Shown here in pieces: positions 24,965 through 32,952 of a stretch of DNA of 64,000 nucleotides. Below the pieces are notes generated by a model. That model saw only the letters and a program-made list of their open reading frames with translations. It was not told the origin of the DNA and ran no database searches. The position numbers were made by a program, and so were the translations under genes. Source of the stretch: Ferrovibrio terrae_A (GTDB lineage Bacteria; Pseudomonadota; Alphaproteobacteria; Ferrovibrionales; Ferrovibrionaceae); contig NZ_CALSAN010000012.1 in the NCBI RefSeq assembly GCF_943372915.1, forward strand, positions 76,271 through 140,270. Reading direction: 5' to 3'. Every line of letters begins with the position of its first letter. The first letter of the stretch is position 1.

Positions 24965-26812
24965 ATGACACCCGCTGCTGTCCCCACTGCCGCCGCCGTC
25001 CGCATCGGCCCGCTCCATCTCAGCGCCCTGCGCGAGGCCTATGGCCAGGGCCAGCGCACGCCGTCGGCGGTGATCACCGCGATCTACGATGCCATCGCGG
25101 CCAATGGTGAGGATGGTGTGTGGATCGCGCTCACTCCGCGCGACGCGGCGCTCAAGCGCGCCGCCGAACTGGAAGCCGGCGGCTACAATGCAACGCTGCC
25201 GCTCTGGGGTGTGCCCTTTGCGGTGAAGGACAATATCGACGTGGCCGGCCTGCCCACCACGGCGGCCTGTCCGGCCTTTTCCAACATGCCATCGGTGTCT
25301 GCCACTGTGGTCGACAGGCTGCTGGCCGCCGGCGCCATCCTGATTGGCAAGACCAACCTGGATCAGTTCGCCACCGGCCTGGTCGGTGTGCGCAGTCCCT
25401 ATGGCGTGGCGCGCAATCCCTTCAACGCCGACTATATCCCCGGCGGCTCCAGTTCCGGTTCGGCCGTCGCCGTCTCCAGCGGCCTGGTCAGCTTCGCGCT
25501 CGGCACCGATACGGCGGGCTCGGGCCGCGTGCCGGCAGGCTTCAACAATATCGTCGGCCTGAAACCCAGCATCGGGCTGATCAGTGGCACCGGCATGGTA
25601 CCGGCCTGCCGCAGCATCGATTGCATCTCGGTTTTCGCGCTCACCGTGCCCGACAGCATGGCGGTGCTGGATGCGGCCGCAGCGCTCGACACCAGCGATG
25701 GCTACAGCCGCGCCGCGCCGGCGGGCTGGCGCAGCGTGGTGCCGGCGAAGCCGGCGGCCTTCCGCTTCGGCCTGCCGCAGAAGGCGCAGCGCAAATTCTT
25801 CGGCAATGCGGAGGCCGAAAAGCTGTTCGATGTCGCCATCGCCAAACTGCAGGCGATGGGCGGCACGGCGGTCGAGATCGACTATGCGCCCTTTGCCGAG
25901 GCCGCCGGTTTTCTCTACCAGCCGGCCGGCACTGCAGAACGCACGGCGGCGACGGCGGTGTTCATGGAGCATCACGCCGATGCGATGCATCCGGTAACGC
26001 GCGCCATCGTGGAAAAGGGCCATGAGGCCAGCGGTGCCGATGTGCATCGCCTGCATTACCGCCTGCAGGCCTTGCGCCAGCAGACCGCGAAAGTCTGGGA
26101 CGATCTCGACTGCCTGGTGGTGCCCACCAGCGGCACGATCTATCGCATCGACGAGCTTGCCGCCGATCCGATCGCGCTGAACAGCAATCTCGGCGTCTAT
26201 ACCAACTTCGTGAACTATTTCGATCTCGCAGCGTTCGCTGTGCCTAACGGCTTCCAGCCCAATGGTCTGCCGGCCGGCATCACGCTGATCGCGCCGCGGT
26301 TTCATGAACCGGTGCTGGCCGCCATCGGGCATGCCTTCCACCAGCAGACGGGTCTTTCGCTCGGCGCCACCGGCGCGGCCCAGCCGGCGGCAAAGCTGGC
26401 CGATGCGCCGTCGTACCCATGGATCACGGTGGCGGTGTTCGGCGCCCATATGTCGGGCGAGCCGCTCAATCCCCAGCTGCTGGCACTTGGCGGCCGCCTG
26501 ATCGGACCCTGCCGCACCGCGCCGCACTACCGGCTCTACCGGCTGAAGGAAAAGACGCTGCTGCGGCCCGGCCTGGTCCGCGTCGGCAGCCATGCCGGGG
26601 TCAGCATCGGGGCTGAACTCTGGGCCCTGCCGCCGGCCGGTTTCGGTGTGATGACGGCGGCGATTCCGGGTCCGCTCGGCATCGGCAGCGTGACGCTGGA
26701 AGACGGCAGCAGCGTGAAGGGCTTCCTCTGCGAAGCCATCGCGATTGGCGATGCGGAAGACATTTCCGCCTATGGCGACTGGCGGGCCTATCGCCGCGCC
26801 GTGGCGGCCTGA
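24965..26812 (+). CDS. atzF: Allophanate hydrolase
   Basis: Hydrolyses allophanate to ammonium and carbon dioxide. The 615-residue protein has an N-terminal amidase-signature domain with triad K88 (FAVKDN), S162 (GGSSSGS) and S186 (TDTAGSGR). The C-terminal domain, from about residue 480, contains the family's VAVFGAHMSGEPLN stretch and LRPGLVR region. The C-terminal domain separates AtzF-type enzymes from plain amidases and is thought to process the decarboxylated intermediate in AtzF homologues. A weak AAGGA lies nine bases before the ATG. It is divergent from the ABC/atzG/atzE/hpxZ operon, and it would consume the allophanate that an AtzE-type reaction can generate after decarboxylation. 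No biotin-dependent urea carboxylase is present nearby. Confidence 0.93.
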   Translation: MTPAAVPTAAAVRIGPLHLSALREAYGQGQRTPSAVITAIYDAIAANGEDGVWIALTPRDAALKRAAELEAGGYNATLPLWGVPFAVKDNIDVAGLPTTAACPAFSNMPSVSATVVDRLLAAGAILIGKTNLDQFATGLVGVRSPYGVARNPFNADYIPGGSSSGSAVAVSSGLVSFALGTDTAGSGRVPAGFNNIVGLKPSIGLISGTGMVPACRSIDCISVFALTVPDSMAVLDAAAALDTSDGYSRAAPAGWRSVVPAKPAAFRFGLPQKAQRKFFGNAEAEKLFDVAIAKLQAMGGTAVEIDYAPFAEAAGFLYQPAGTAERTAATAVFMEHHADAMHPVTRAIVEKGHEASGADVHRLHYRLQALRQQTAKVWDDLDCLVVPTSGTIYRIDELAADPIALNSNLGVYTNFVNYFDLAAFAVPNGFQPNGLPAGITLIAPRFHEPVLAAIGHAFHQQTGLSLGATGAAQPAAKLADAPSYPWITVAVFGAHMSGEPLNPQLLALGGRLIGPCRTAPHYRLYRLKEKTLLRPGLVRVGSHAGVSIGAELWALPPAGFGVMTAAIPGPLGIGSVTLEDGSSVKGFLCEAIAIGDAEDISAYGDWRAYRRAVAA

Positions 26813-26816
26813 GCGC

Positions 26817-26850
26817 GCAGCCCTCCGAATATGGCGCAGTCGAGGGCTGC
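26817..26850 (+). other. Hairpin directly downstream of atzF
   Basis: A perfect nine-base stem (GCAGCCCTC at 26817-26825, GAGGGCTGC at 26842-26850) with a 16-base loop begins five bases after the atzF stop codon. It is not followed by a T tract, so it is not a standard intrinsic terminator. It may protect the 3' end of the atzF message or act with Rho. Confidence 0.4.
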
Positions 26851-26987
26851 CTTGCTGCTGGGCAGGCATCGTGACCATCGCCCGCCTCTTGGGCATTCCA
26901 CAGGCCTGAACTGCGCTAAAACGCCCCAAACCGGCCTGAAATCGCTGGCATGAAATCTGCTTTGTCAGGATCAGCATCCGGTGCCGA

Positions 26988-27095
26988 GGCGCATCGGGCT
27001 GCGATTACCCCGGCTGCTGGGCTTCGGTTCGGCCCCGGGTGGCGAGACGGACACTTGCGCCGGCCTGCGGAAACCCCGCATGCCGGCGTTTTTTT
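26988..27095 (+). terminator. Strong intrinsic terminator with an overlapping alternative stem
   Basis: The terminator stem is CGCCGGC (27058-27064) paired with GCCGGCG (27082-27088), extended inside by TGCGG/CCGCA and followed by seven T residues (27089-27095). It lies 246 bases after atzF and about 147 bases before the GST gene. An upstream GGCGCA (26988-26993) can pair instead with TGCGCC (27056-27061), sharing bases with the terminator's left arm; a GC-rich hairpin lies between. The 429-base gap 26813-27241 otherwise holds no recognisable gene. The element may end the atzF transcript, or it may be the 3' end of an unrecognised small RNA or attenuated leader. Confidence 0.55.
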
Positions 27096-27187
27096 GCCCC
27101 GCCTGAACGGGGCCAGTTCCCAGGCCCGTTCACGGGATTGTCGCTATTGTCGGCATGGCGCCGGGGCCGGGGCACGGCTAGGCTGCA

Positions 27188-27204
27188 TACGGTTCATAAC
27201 CGTA
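27188..27204. promoter_or_regulatory. Perfect inverted repeat upstream of the GST gene
   Basis: TACGGTT-CAT-AACCGTA is a seven-base perfect inverted repeat with a three-base centre, 38 bases before the GST start codon. A partial second copy of the half-site (GTACCGTT) follows at about 27217-27224. The size and symmetry are typical of an operator for a dimeric winged-helix repressor such as MarR or HxlR. No such regulator gene is adjacent. Confidence 0.5.
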
Positions 27205-27241
27205 CAAACAGATCACGTACCGTTGCTGGGGAAACCATCCG

Positions 27242-27850
27242 ATGAAGCTCTATTTCTCGCCGACCTCGCCCTATGTCCGCAAGGTCACCGTGCTGGCGCT
27301 TGAAACCGGCCTCGATGCCAAGATCGAACGCCTGCCGTCGCCCACCACGCCGATTGACCAGAATGCCGACGTCGCCAAGGCCAATCCGGTCGCCAAGGTG
27401 CCCACGCTGGTCACCGACGATGGCCTGCATCTCTTCGACAGCCGGGTGATCTGCGAATATCTCGACGGTCTGCACGACAAGGCGAAGTTCTTCCCCGCCG
27501 CCGGCAAGGCGCGCTGGACCGCCCTGCGCGAACAGGCGCTGGGTGACGGCCTGCTCGATGCCGCCCTGCTCGCGCGCTACGAAGGGTTTCTGCGGCCGGA
27601 GGACAAACGCTGGCCAGCTTGGTCGGAAGGCCAGATGAAGAAGGTGCATGGTGCGCTCGCCGAGATCGAGCTGCTCGCGCCTTCGTTGGGCGACCGCGTC
27701 GATATCGGCACCGTCACGCTGGCCTGTGCGCTCGGCTACATGGACTTCCGCTATGCCGGCATCGAGTGGCGCAAGCAGTATCCGAAGGCGGCGGCCTTTG
27801 CCGACCGCATGTTCGCCCGGCCGTCCTTCCAGGCCACAGTGCCGGCCTGA
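27242..27850 (+). CDS. Glutathione S-transferase family protein
   Basis: Cytosolic GST-fold protein of 202 residues. The thioredoxin-like N-terminal domain begins MKLYFSPTSPYVRKV, where S9 or nearby residues could activate glutathione. It includes KVPTLVTDDGLHLFDSRVICEYL, in which the Pro after KV and the DSR loop contact glutathione in the family. The helical C-terminal domain covers about residues 85-202. It resembles the GstA/YibF-like bacterial group. Substrate unknown; an inverted-repeat operator candidate lies just upstream, which suggests inducible expression. The PAS-domain gene follows 17 bases later. Confidence 0.88.
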   Translation: MKLYFSPTSPYVRKVTVLALETGLDAKIERLPSPTTPIDQNADVAKANPVAKVPTLVTDDGLHLFDSRVICEYLDGLHDKAKFFPAAGKARWTALREQALGDGLLDAALLARYEGFLRPEDKRWPAWSEGQMKKVHGALAEIELLAPSLGDRVDIGTVTLACALGYMDFRYAGIEWRKQYPKAAAFADRMFARPSFQATVPA

Positions 27851-27867
27851 GGCACGGGAGTCAGAGC

Positions 27868-28416
27868 ATGAGCGATGCGGTGACGCAGCAGCCCTGGCTG
27901 GTCGACCGCCGCATCGCGCATCTGCTGCGGACCTGGCGGCTGCGGCGGCCCGCCGCCGACCGCCTGCCATCGCGTGCCAGCATTGATCCGCTCGATCTGG
28001 GCGCCGATCTGCTGCCCTATATTGCGCTGGTCGATGTCACCCATGGCGGCACGCGCTTCCGTTTCCGCCTGGTCGGCAGCGGGCTGATCGAGCATGCCGG
28101 ACTCGATCTCAGCGGCAGCTATATCGACGAGCTCAATCCCAACCGCGATTACGTCGAATACATCAACCATCTGTACCGGTTGGCCTGCGACAGCCGCCTG
28201 CCGGTCTATTCCGAAACGCGTTATCGCGCCGCCAGCGGCCGCATTGGCCTGACCCGGCGGCTGCTTTGCCCGCTCGCCGATGACGGTGTCACCATCGACC
28301 GCTTCGTCGCCGCCCAGGTGTTCGAAACCGACCAGAGCAGCGGCGATGCGCCCACCTATACCCATGCCGCCAGCTTCATGCCCGGCATCGCCAAGGCAGT
28401 GGCGGATTCCGACTAG
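27868..28416 (+). CDS. PAS-domain protein (PAS_5 / DUF1488-neighbour type)
   Basis: A 182-residue soluble protein. The ATG is set by GGGAG seven bases upstream. The fold signatures match the alphaproteobacterial PAS_5 family: LLRTWRLRRPAADRLPSRASIDPLDLG at the start, then LPYIALVDV, RFRFRLVGSGLIEHAG, and a TRRLLCPLADDG strand near the end. Such proteins are single-domain PAS sensors of unknown ligand and partner. It follows the GST gene by 17 bases, so the two may be co-expressed. Its last four bases overlap the end of the convergent EF-G-like gene. The PAS call is moderately certain; the role is unknown. Confidence 0.75.
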   Translation: MSDAVTQQPWLVDRRIAHLLRTWRLRRPAADRLPSRASIDPLDLGADLLPYIALVDVTHGGTRFRFRLVGSGLIEHAGLDLSGSYIDELNPNRDYVEYINHLYRLACDSRLPVYSETRYRAASGRIGLTRRLLCPLADDGVTIDRFVAAQVFETDQSSGDAPTYTHAASFMPGIAKAVADSD

Positions 28417-30449
28417 GCGGCTGCCAGCAGGCGCTTGCGATCCTCCACCACGCGGTCGGCCAGCTTGCCGGCCAGTTCCTGCAGATGGTCGAATTTCGCG
28501 CTGAAGCCGCCGACGCCCAGGGTCATCGAGCGCAGCTCGATGGCCAGGTCGTGCATCTCGGCTTCGGGCAGATAGCACTCGATCTCGTCCCAGCCCGGCC
28601 AGTCGGCGCGCGCGCTGATGCCCAGGATCTGGCCGCGTCGTGACGACACGATGGCATGCACCTTTGCGGTATATTCGGTCGGCACCGTGAAGGTGACGGC
28701 CTGGATCGGCTCCAGCAGCACCGGCCCGCATTTGCTCAGGCCCTCGCTCATCGCCAGCCCGCCGCAGGTGCGGAAGGCCTGGTCCGATGAATCCACCGAG
28801 TGATACTGCCCGTCGGTCAGCGTCACGCTCACATCCACCACCGGGAAACCCAGCGGCCCGCGCACCAGCGAATCCTGCACGCCCTCATCCACCGCGGGGA
28901 TGAAGTTTTTCGGAATCGCGCCGCCGACCACGCGGTTGACGAAGTGATAGCCGCCGCCGCGCGGCTGCGGTGCGATCTCCACCTTGATATCGGCGAACTG
29001 GCCATGGCCGCCAGACTGCCGCTTGAAACGGGCATGCTGGTGGGTGCCGTGGCGGATGGTTTCCTTGTAGGCCGTCTGCGGCGCGCTGCTATGCACGCCG
29101 ACATTGAAGCGGTTCTGCAGCTTGTCGATGCTGAGCTTGAGGTGAATCTCGCCCTGGCCTTTCAGCCGCAGCTCGCCGCCGCCCTGTTCCACCACCAGGC
29201 TCGGGTCTTCCTCCTGCAGCTTGTGCAGCGCGGTGGTCAGCTTCACCTCGTCCTTGCGGTCGGTCGGGTGCAGCGCCACGGCATGCACCGGTGCCGCCGC
29301 CACCGGCCAGTCGGCAATCGGCCGGCCATGGCCGCTGCCGTTCAGATACTGGCCGGTGTTGATCTCGTCCAGCCGGCTCAGGCCGACGATATCGCCGGGC
29401 CCGGCCTGCGCGGCCTTTTCCGACTGCCCACCCATCAGGCGATAGAGTCCGCCCAGGCGCTTGCCGCCCAGCTGCGCATTCTCCGCCACACTGCCGCGCC
29501 ACAATCGCGCCAGGCTCAGCTTGCCGGTATGGGCCTGGTGCAAGGTCTTGAACACCGTGGCGCCGAGATCGCCGCCATCCGCGTCGACATCCAGCCGCAA
29601 CGCGGTCTCGTCATGATGTGGCGCTTCGTGGCGCAGCGCCTTCCACAGCCGCAGCACGCCATTGCCATGGTCGGCCGACCCGAAAAACACCGGCACGATC
29701 AGATCTTCGGCCAGGTCCTTGCTCAGGCGGCTGTAGATGTCCTTCGGTGCCGGCACGCGATCTTCCAGCAGCTGTTCCAGCAGCGCATCGTCGAAATCGG
29801 CGATGGTCTCCAATAATTGTTGCCGGGCTTCGGTTTCGCGCGGGCGCACGCTGTCGGGCATCTCGATCAGGTCGGATGCAGTGTTGTCGCGCCAGCGATA
29901 GGCGCGTTCCGATACCAGGTCGACATAGCCGGTGATCGCCGCATCGCCATCGCGGATCGGCACCTCGCGCAGCACCAGCGGTTTGCTCGACACCTGCTGC
30001 AGGGCGGCCAGCAGGTCGCGCATGCGGATGCTGGTCTTGTCCAGCTTGTTGACGAACAGCACATGCGGAATGCGGCGCTCATCCAGGAAGCGCAGCAGCG
30101 GCGCCAGCGTCACTGCGCGCGCCGGATCGGGTTCGGCCACCACGATGGCGATATCGGCCACCATCAGCGCGCTCAGACTTTCCTGCGCCAGCTCCACCGA
30201 GCCGGGGCAGTCGAGGAAGATCCAGGGATCGTCGAGGAATGTGCAATGCGCCAGATTGGGCTCGATGGTCATCTGCCGGCTGCGCGCTTCCGGCGCCGCA
30301 TCGCCGACCGAGGTGCCGGCGGGCACCGAACCCTTGCGCGGAATCGCACCGGCGACAAACAGCAGGGCTTCCAGCAGGGTGGTCTTGCCGGCCGTATATG
30401 GGCCGACGATGGCAGCGACCCTGGGCGAAGTTTTAGAGGTGTTGGGCAT
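28413..30449 (-). CDS. EF-G-like translational GTPase (FusA paralogue)
   Basis: GTPase of 678 residues with EF-G architecture. The ATG at 30449 follows AGAGGAG. The P-loop is GPYTAGKT (16-23), G4 is NKLD (134-137), and EF-G-like domains II-V follow, including SDQAFRTCGGLAMSEG in domain IV-V. The G3 motif reads DCPGS (80-84) in place of DTPGH, so the histidine that activates water in EF-G and EF-Tu is Ser here. I recall the same DCPGSVE sequence in homologues from other alphaproteobacteria, so this is probably a conserved paralogue group and not a damaged fusA. Its cellular job is unknown; ribosome binding without normal translocation, or a stress role, are options. Confidence 0.88.
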   Translation of the reverse strand: MPNTSKTSPRVAAIVGPYTAGKTTLLEALLFVAGAIPRKGSVPAGTSVGDAAPEARSRQMTIEPNLAHCTFLDDPWIFLDCPGSVELAQESLSALMVADIAIVVAEPDPARAVTLAPLLRFLDERRIPHVLFVNKLDKTSIRMRDLLAALQQVSSKPLVLREVPIRDGDAAITGYVDLVSERAYRWRDNTASDLIEMPDSVRPRETEARQQLLETIADFDDALLEQLLEDRVPAPKDIYSRLSKDLAEDLIVPVFFGSADHGNGVLRLWKALRHEAPHHDETALRLDVDADGGDLGATVFKTLHQAHTGKLSLARLWRGSVAENAQLGGKRLGGLYRLMGGQSEKAAQAGPGDIVGLSRLDEINTGQYLNGSGHGRPIADWPVAAAPVHAVALHPTDRKDEVKLTTALHKLQEEDPSLVVEQGGGELRLKGQGEIHLKLSIDKLQNRFNVGVHSSAPQTAYKETIRHGTHQHARFKRQSGGHGQFADIKVEIAPQPRGGGYHFVNRVVGGAIPKNFIPAVDEGVQDSLVRGPLGFPVVDVSVTLTDGQYHSVDSSDQAFRTCGGLAMSEGLSKCGPVLLEPIQAVTFTVPTEYTAKVHAIVSSRRGQILGISARADWPGWDEIECYLPEAEMHDLAIELRSMTLGVGGFSAKFDHLQELAGKLADRVVEDRKRLLAAA

Positions 30450-30693
30450 GGTCGGTCTCCTCTGTTGCGGCACGGGAATGCAGCAAGCCTGGCGGCGGAT
30501 GGGACCGGTTCTGCTGCCGGTCTCAGACGGACGGAACAGCGTTTAACCCTGCCGGAAGGATTCCACAGAACCTGGCCCGGCGATAGCGGATTCGCGGCGG
30601 GCCTTGGCCGGGGTCTTGTTATTTTAGGAATCGCTAATATATGTGTGAAAACGGCGACAGGCCGGCCCCATGGCCCGTTGCACAGGAGTTATC

Positions 30694-31140
30694 ATGAGCG
30701 ATCAGCTTCTTATCCCATGCCCGCAGTGCAGCACCGTGAACCGGGTGGCGTCCGCGCGTCGCGCCGATGGCGGCAAATGCGGAAAATGCGGCCAGCCGCT
30801 GTTCACCGGCCGGCCGGTGACGCTGACGGCGGCGAATTTCGACCGCCATGCGGCGGCGGCGGGCCTGCCGCTGCTGGTGGATTTCTGGGCCGCCTGGTGC
30901 GGACCCTGCCGCATGATGGCGCCGGTGATCGACCAGGCCGCCGCGGCTTTCGAGCCGCATCTGCGCGTGGGCAAGCTCGACACCGAAGCCGAGCAGGGGC
31001 TGGCGGCGCGCTTCAATATCCGCTCGATCCCGACGCTCGCGCTGTTCCGCGACGGGCGCGAGGTGGCCCGCATTGCCGGCGCCATGCCGCTGGCGCAGTT
31101 GCAGCGCTGGGTCGAACAGAGTCTGGCTGCGGGCCCGTAA
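30694..31140 (+). CDS. trxC: Thioredoxin 2 (TrxC)
   Basis: Zinc-containing disulfide reductase of the cytoplasm, 148 residues. Two CxxC pairs (C9/C12 and C29/C32) form the N-terminal zinc ribbon that distinguishes Trx2 from Trx1. The active site is WCGPC (68-72), and the cis-proline lies in RSIPTLALF. AGGAG six bases upstream of the ATG at 30694 fixes the start. The 244-base gap upstream contains no gene; TTGTTA at 30616 and TATATG at 30638 are a weak promoter candidate. TrxC is often induced by oxidative stress, but no OxyR site was recognised. Confidence 0.95.
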   Translation: MSDQLLIPCPQCSTVNRVASARRADGGKCGKCGQPLFTGRPVTLTAANFDRHAAAAGLPLLVDFWAAWCGPCRMMAPVIDQAAAAFEPHLRVGKLDTEAEQGLAARFNIRSIPTLALFRDGREVARIAGAMPLAQLQRWVEQSLAAGP

Positions 31141-31278
31141 GACCATGGCGAGTCGCAAGGAATCTGTGTTTCCCGCCGCGGTTTCATACTAAAGTCGAAG
31201 CCCTGATTCGGCGGGGGGACGTACCGGGGGGTGCGCTTCGCCGTGCAGTGCCCAAGGGGCAGACGGGGAGCCACACTC

Positions 31279-32568
31279 ATGCTTGAGCGCTATTTCAAAC
31301 TGGCCGAACACGGCACCACGGTGAAGACCGAGGTGCTGGCCGGGTTCACCACCTTCCTCACCATGGCCTATATCGTCTTCGTCAATCCGGCGATCCTGTC
31401 GAAGGCCGGCATTGATCCGGGCGCGGCCTTTGTCGCCACCTGCCTGGCCGCCGCCATCGGTACCGCGATCATGGGGCTCTATGCCAACTATCCGGTGGCG
31501 CTGGCGCCGGGCATGGGGCTCAACGCCTATTTCGCCTTCGGTGTGGTGCTCGGCATGGGGCATACCTGGCAGGTGGCGCTGGGTGCCGTATTCCTGTCGG
31601 GCGTGATCTTCCTGATCATTTCGGTGCTGCCGATCCGCGAAGCGATCATCAATTCGATTCCGCATTCGCAGAAACTGGCCATCGGTGCCGGCATCGGCCT
31701 GTTCCTCGGCCTGATCGGGCTGAAGGAAGCCGGCCTCGTGGTCGATCATCCGGCCACGCTGGTCGCCCTGGGCAAGGTGGCGGCGCCCACCGTGCTGATG
31801 GCCATTCTCGGCTTCCTGCTGATCGCCATCCTGGATTTCCGCAAGCTGCCCGGCGCCATCATGATCGGCATCCTGGTGGTCACCGTGCTCGGCATCGCGC
31901 TCGGCCTGTCGAAGTTTGGCGGCATCGTCTCGACGCCGCCCAGCCTGGCGCCCACCTTCATGCAGATGGACGTCAAGGGTGCGCTGTCACTCGGCCTGCT
32001 GGCGATTGTCTTCGCCTTCCTGATGGTCGATCTGTTCGACACCGCCGGCACGCTGGTGGCAGTGGCGCCACGCGCGGGCCTGATGGATGCGGATGGCAAA
32101 CTGAAACGGCTGGGCAAGGCGCTGGTGGCTGATTCCACTGCCACCATTGCCGGCGCCGCGCTCGGCACCTCCACCACCACCAGCTATATCGAGTCCGCGG
32201 CCGGCATCCGTGTCGGCGGCCGCACCGGCCTCACCGCCGTGGTGGTGGCGCTGCTGTTCCTGCTGGCCCTGTTCTTCTCGCCGCTGGCTGGTTCGATCCC
32301 GCCCTTCGCCACTGCGCCGGCGCTGGTTTTTGTCGCCTGCGTGATGGCCAGCGGTCTGGCCAAGATCGACTGGGAGGATGTCACCGAATTCGCCCCGGCG
32401 ATGATCACCGCGGTGATGATGCCCTTCACCTTCTCGATCACCAACGGCATCGGCCTCGGCCTGATTTCCTATGTGATCATCAAGGCCGGCACCGGCCGGG
32501 TGAAGGATATCCATCCGATCACCGCGGCGATTGCACTGGCCTTCGTGCTGAAATTCGCCTTCACCTGA
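31279..32568 (+). CDS. NCS2-family purine permease (AzgA-like, adenine/hypoxanthine/guanine type)
   Basis: Proton-coupled uptake of purine bases across the inner membrane. GGGGAG eight bases upstream selects the ATG at 31279, giving 429 residues and about twelve to fourteen membrane segments. AzgA-subfamily signatures are LAGFTTFLTMAYIVFVNP in helix 1, the ALAPGMGLNAYFAF motif, FLMVDLFDTAGTL, and GTSTTTSYIESAAG with the AzgA-type TTSYIES signature. The gene stands alone with its own terminator downstream. It fits the nitrogen-scavenging theme of the window, but no xanthine dehydrogenase or uricase is present here. Confidence 0.92.
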   Translation: MLERYFKLAEHGTTVKTEVLAGFTTFLTMAYIVFVNPAILSKAGIDPGAAFVATCLAAAIGTAIMGLYANYPVALAPGMGLNAYFAFGVVLGMGHTWQVALGAVFLSGVIFLIISVLPIREAIINSIPHSQKLAIGAGIGLFLGLIGLKEAGLVVDHPATLVALGKVAAPTVLMAILGFLLIAILDFRKLPGAIMIGILVVTVLGIALGLSKFGGIVSTPPSLAPTFMQMDVKGALSLGLLAIVFAFLMVDLFDTAGTLVAVAPRAGLMDADGKLKRLGKALVADSTATIAGAALGTSTTTSYIESAAGIRVGGRTGLTAVVVALLFLLALFFSPLAGSIPPFATAPALVFVACVMASGLAKIDWEDVTEFAPAMITAVMMPFTFSITNGIGLGLISYVIIKAGTGRVKDIHPITAAIALAFVLKFAFT

Positions 32569-32592
32569 GCGGACGGCGAGTCTGAAACAGCC

Positions 32593-32625
32593 GGGCGGCG
32601 GGGCAACCTGCCGCCCGTTTTGTTT
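32593..32625 (+). terminator. Intrinsic terminator after the purine permease gene
   Basis: GGGCGGC (32593-32599) pairs with GCCGCCC (32610-32616), and GGG/CCT pairs continue inside to a GCAA tetraloop. The stem is followed by GTTTTGTTT. It lies 25 bases after the permease stop codon and just before the convergent acetyltransferase gene. Confidence 0.8.
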
Positions 32626-32637
32626 AAGCGCGTTTGA

Positions 32638-32913
32638 TTATGCCAGCAGGTCGGCGCTCTCGGGATGGCGCCGCATCCAGGCGGCAGCATAGCTGCACAG
32701 CGGCACCAGCTTTTCATTCTGCCTGCGTGCCAGCTCCACGATGCCCTGCATCAGCCGGCCGGCGGCGCCGCTGCCGCGCAAATTCACCGGCGCTTCCACA
32801 TGCAGGATGCTGACCACGCCGTCGTGGCGGCGATAGCGCGCAAACACGATCTGGCCGTCTATGGCCATCTCATACTGCTGACGCTCGGTGTTATCGGTGA
32901 CGATCTCGCTCAT
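32638..32913 (-). CDS. GNAT-like acetyltransferase of the short YjdJ type
   Basis: A 91-residue protein matching the minimal GNAT family (YjdJ-like, Pfam Acetyltransf_CG). The pattern is a central beta strand (EMAIDGQIVFARYRRHDGVVSILHVEAP), the acetyl-CoA loop LRGSGAAGRLMQGIVELAR and the C-terminal LVPLCSYAAAWMRRHPE helix with a conserved Cys. The substrate is unknown. It lies upstream of an exporter gene on the same strand, with a 39-base gap between its start and the exporter's stop; transcription runs from the exporter gene into it. Confidence 0.85.
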   Translation of the reverse strand: MSEIVTDNTERQQYEMAIDGQIVFARYRRHDGVVSILHVEAPVNLRGSGAAGRLMQGIVELARRQNEKLVPLCSYAAAWMRRHPESADLLA

Positions 32914-32952
32914 GCCCTTAATCTGGGAAAGACGGGCGCGCCGGGCAAGCCC

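Noticed and set aside
24809..26977. Long open frame (about 722 codons) antisense to atzF, plus similar long antisense frames at 11478-14363 and 40732-43167
   Set aside because: High GC content keeps the reverse frames open. Their translations are rich in Arg, His and Gln with no domain, and they overlie clear genes (atzF, ATP-grasp, rpsA).
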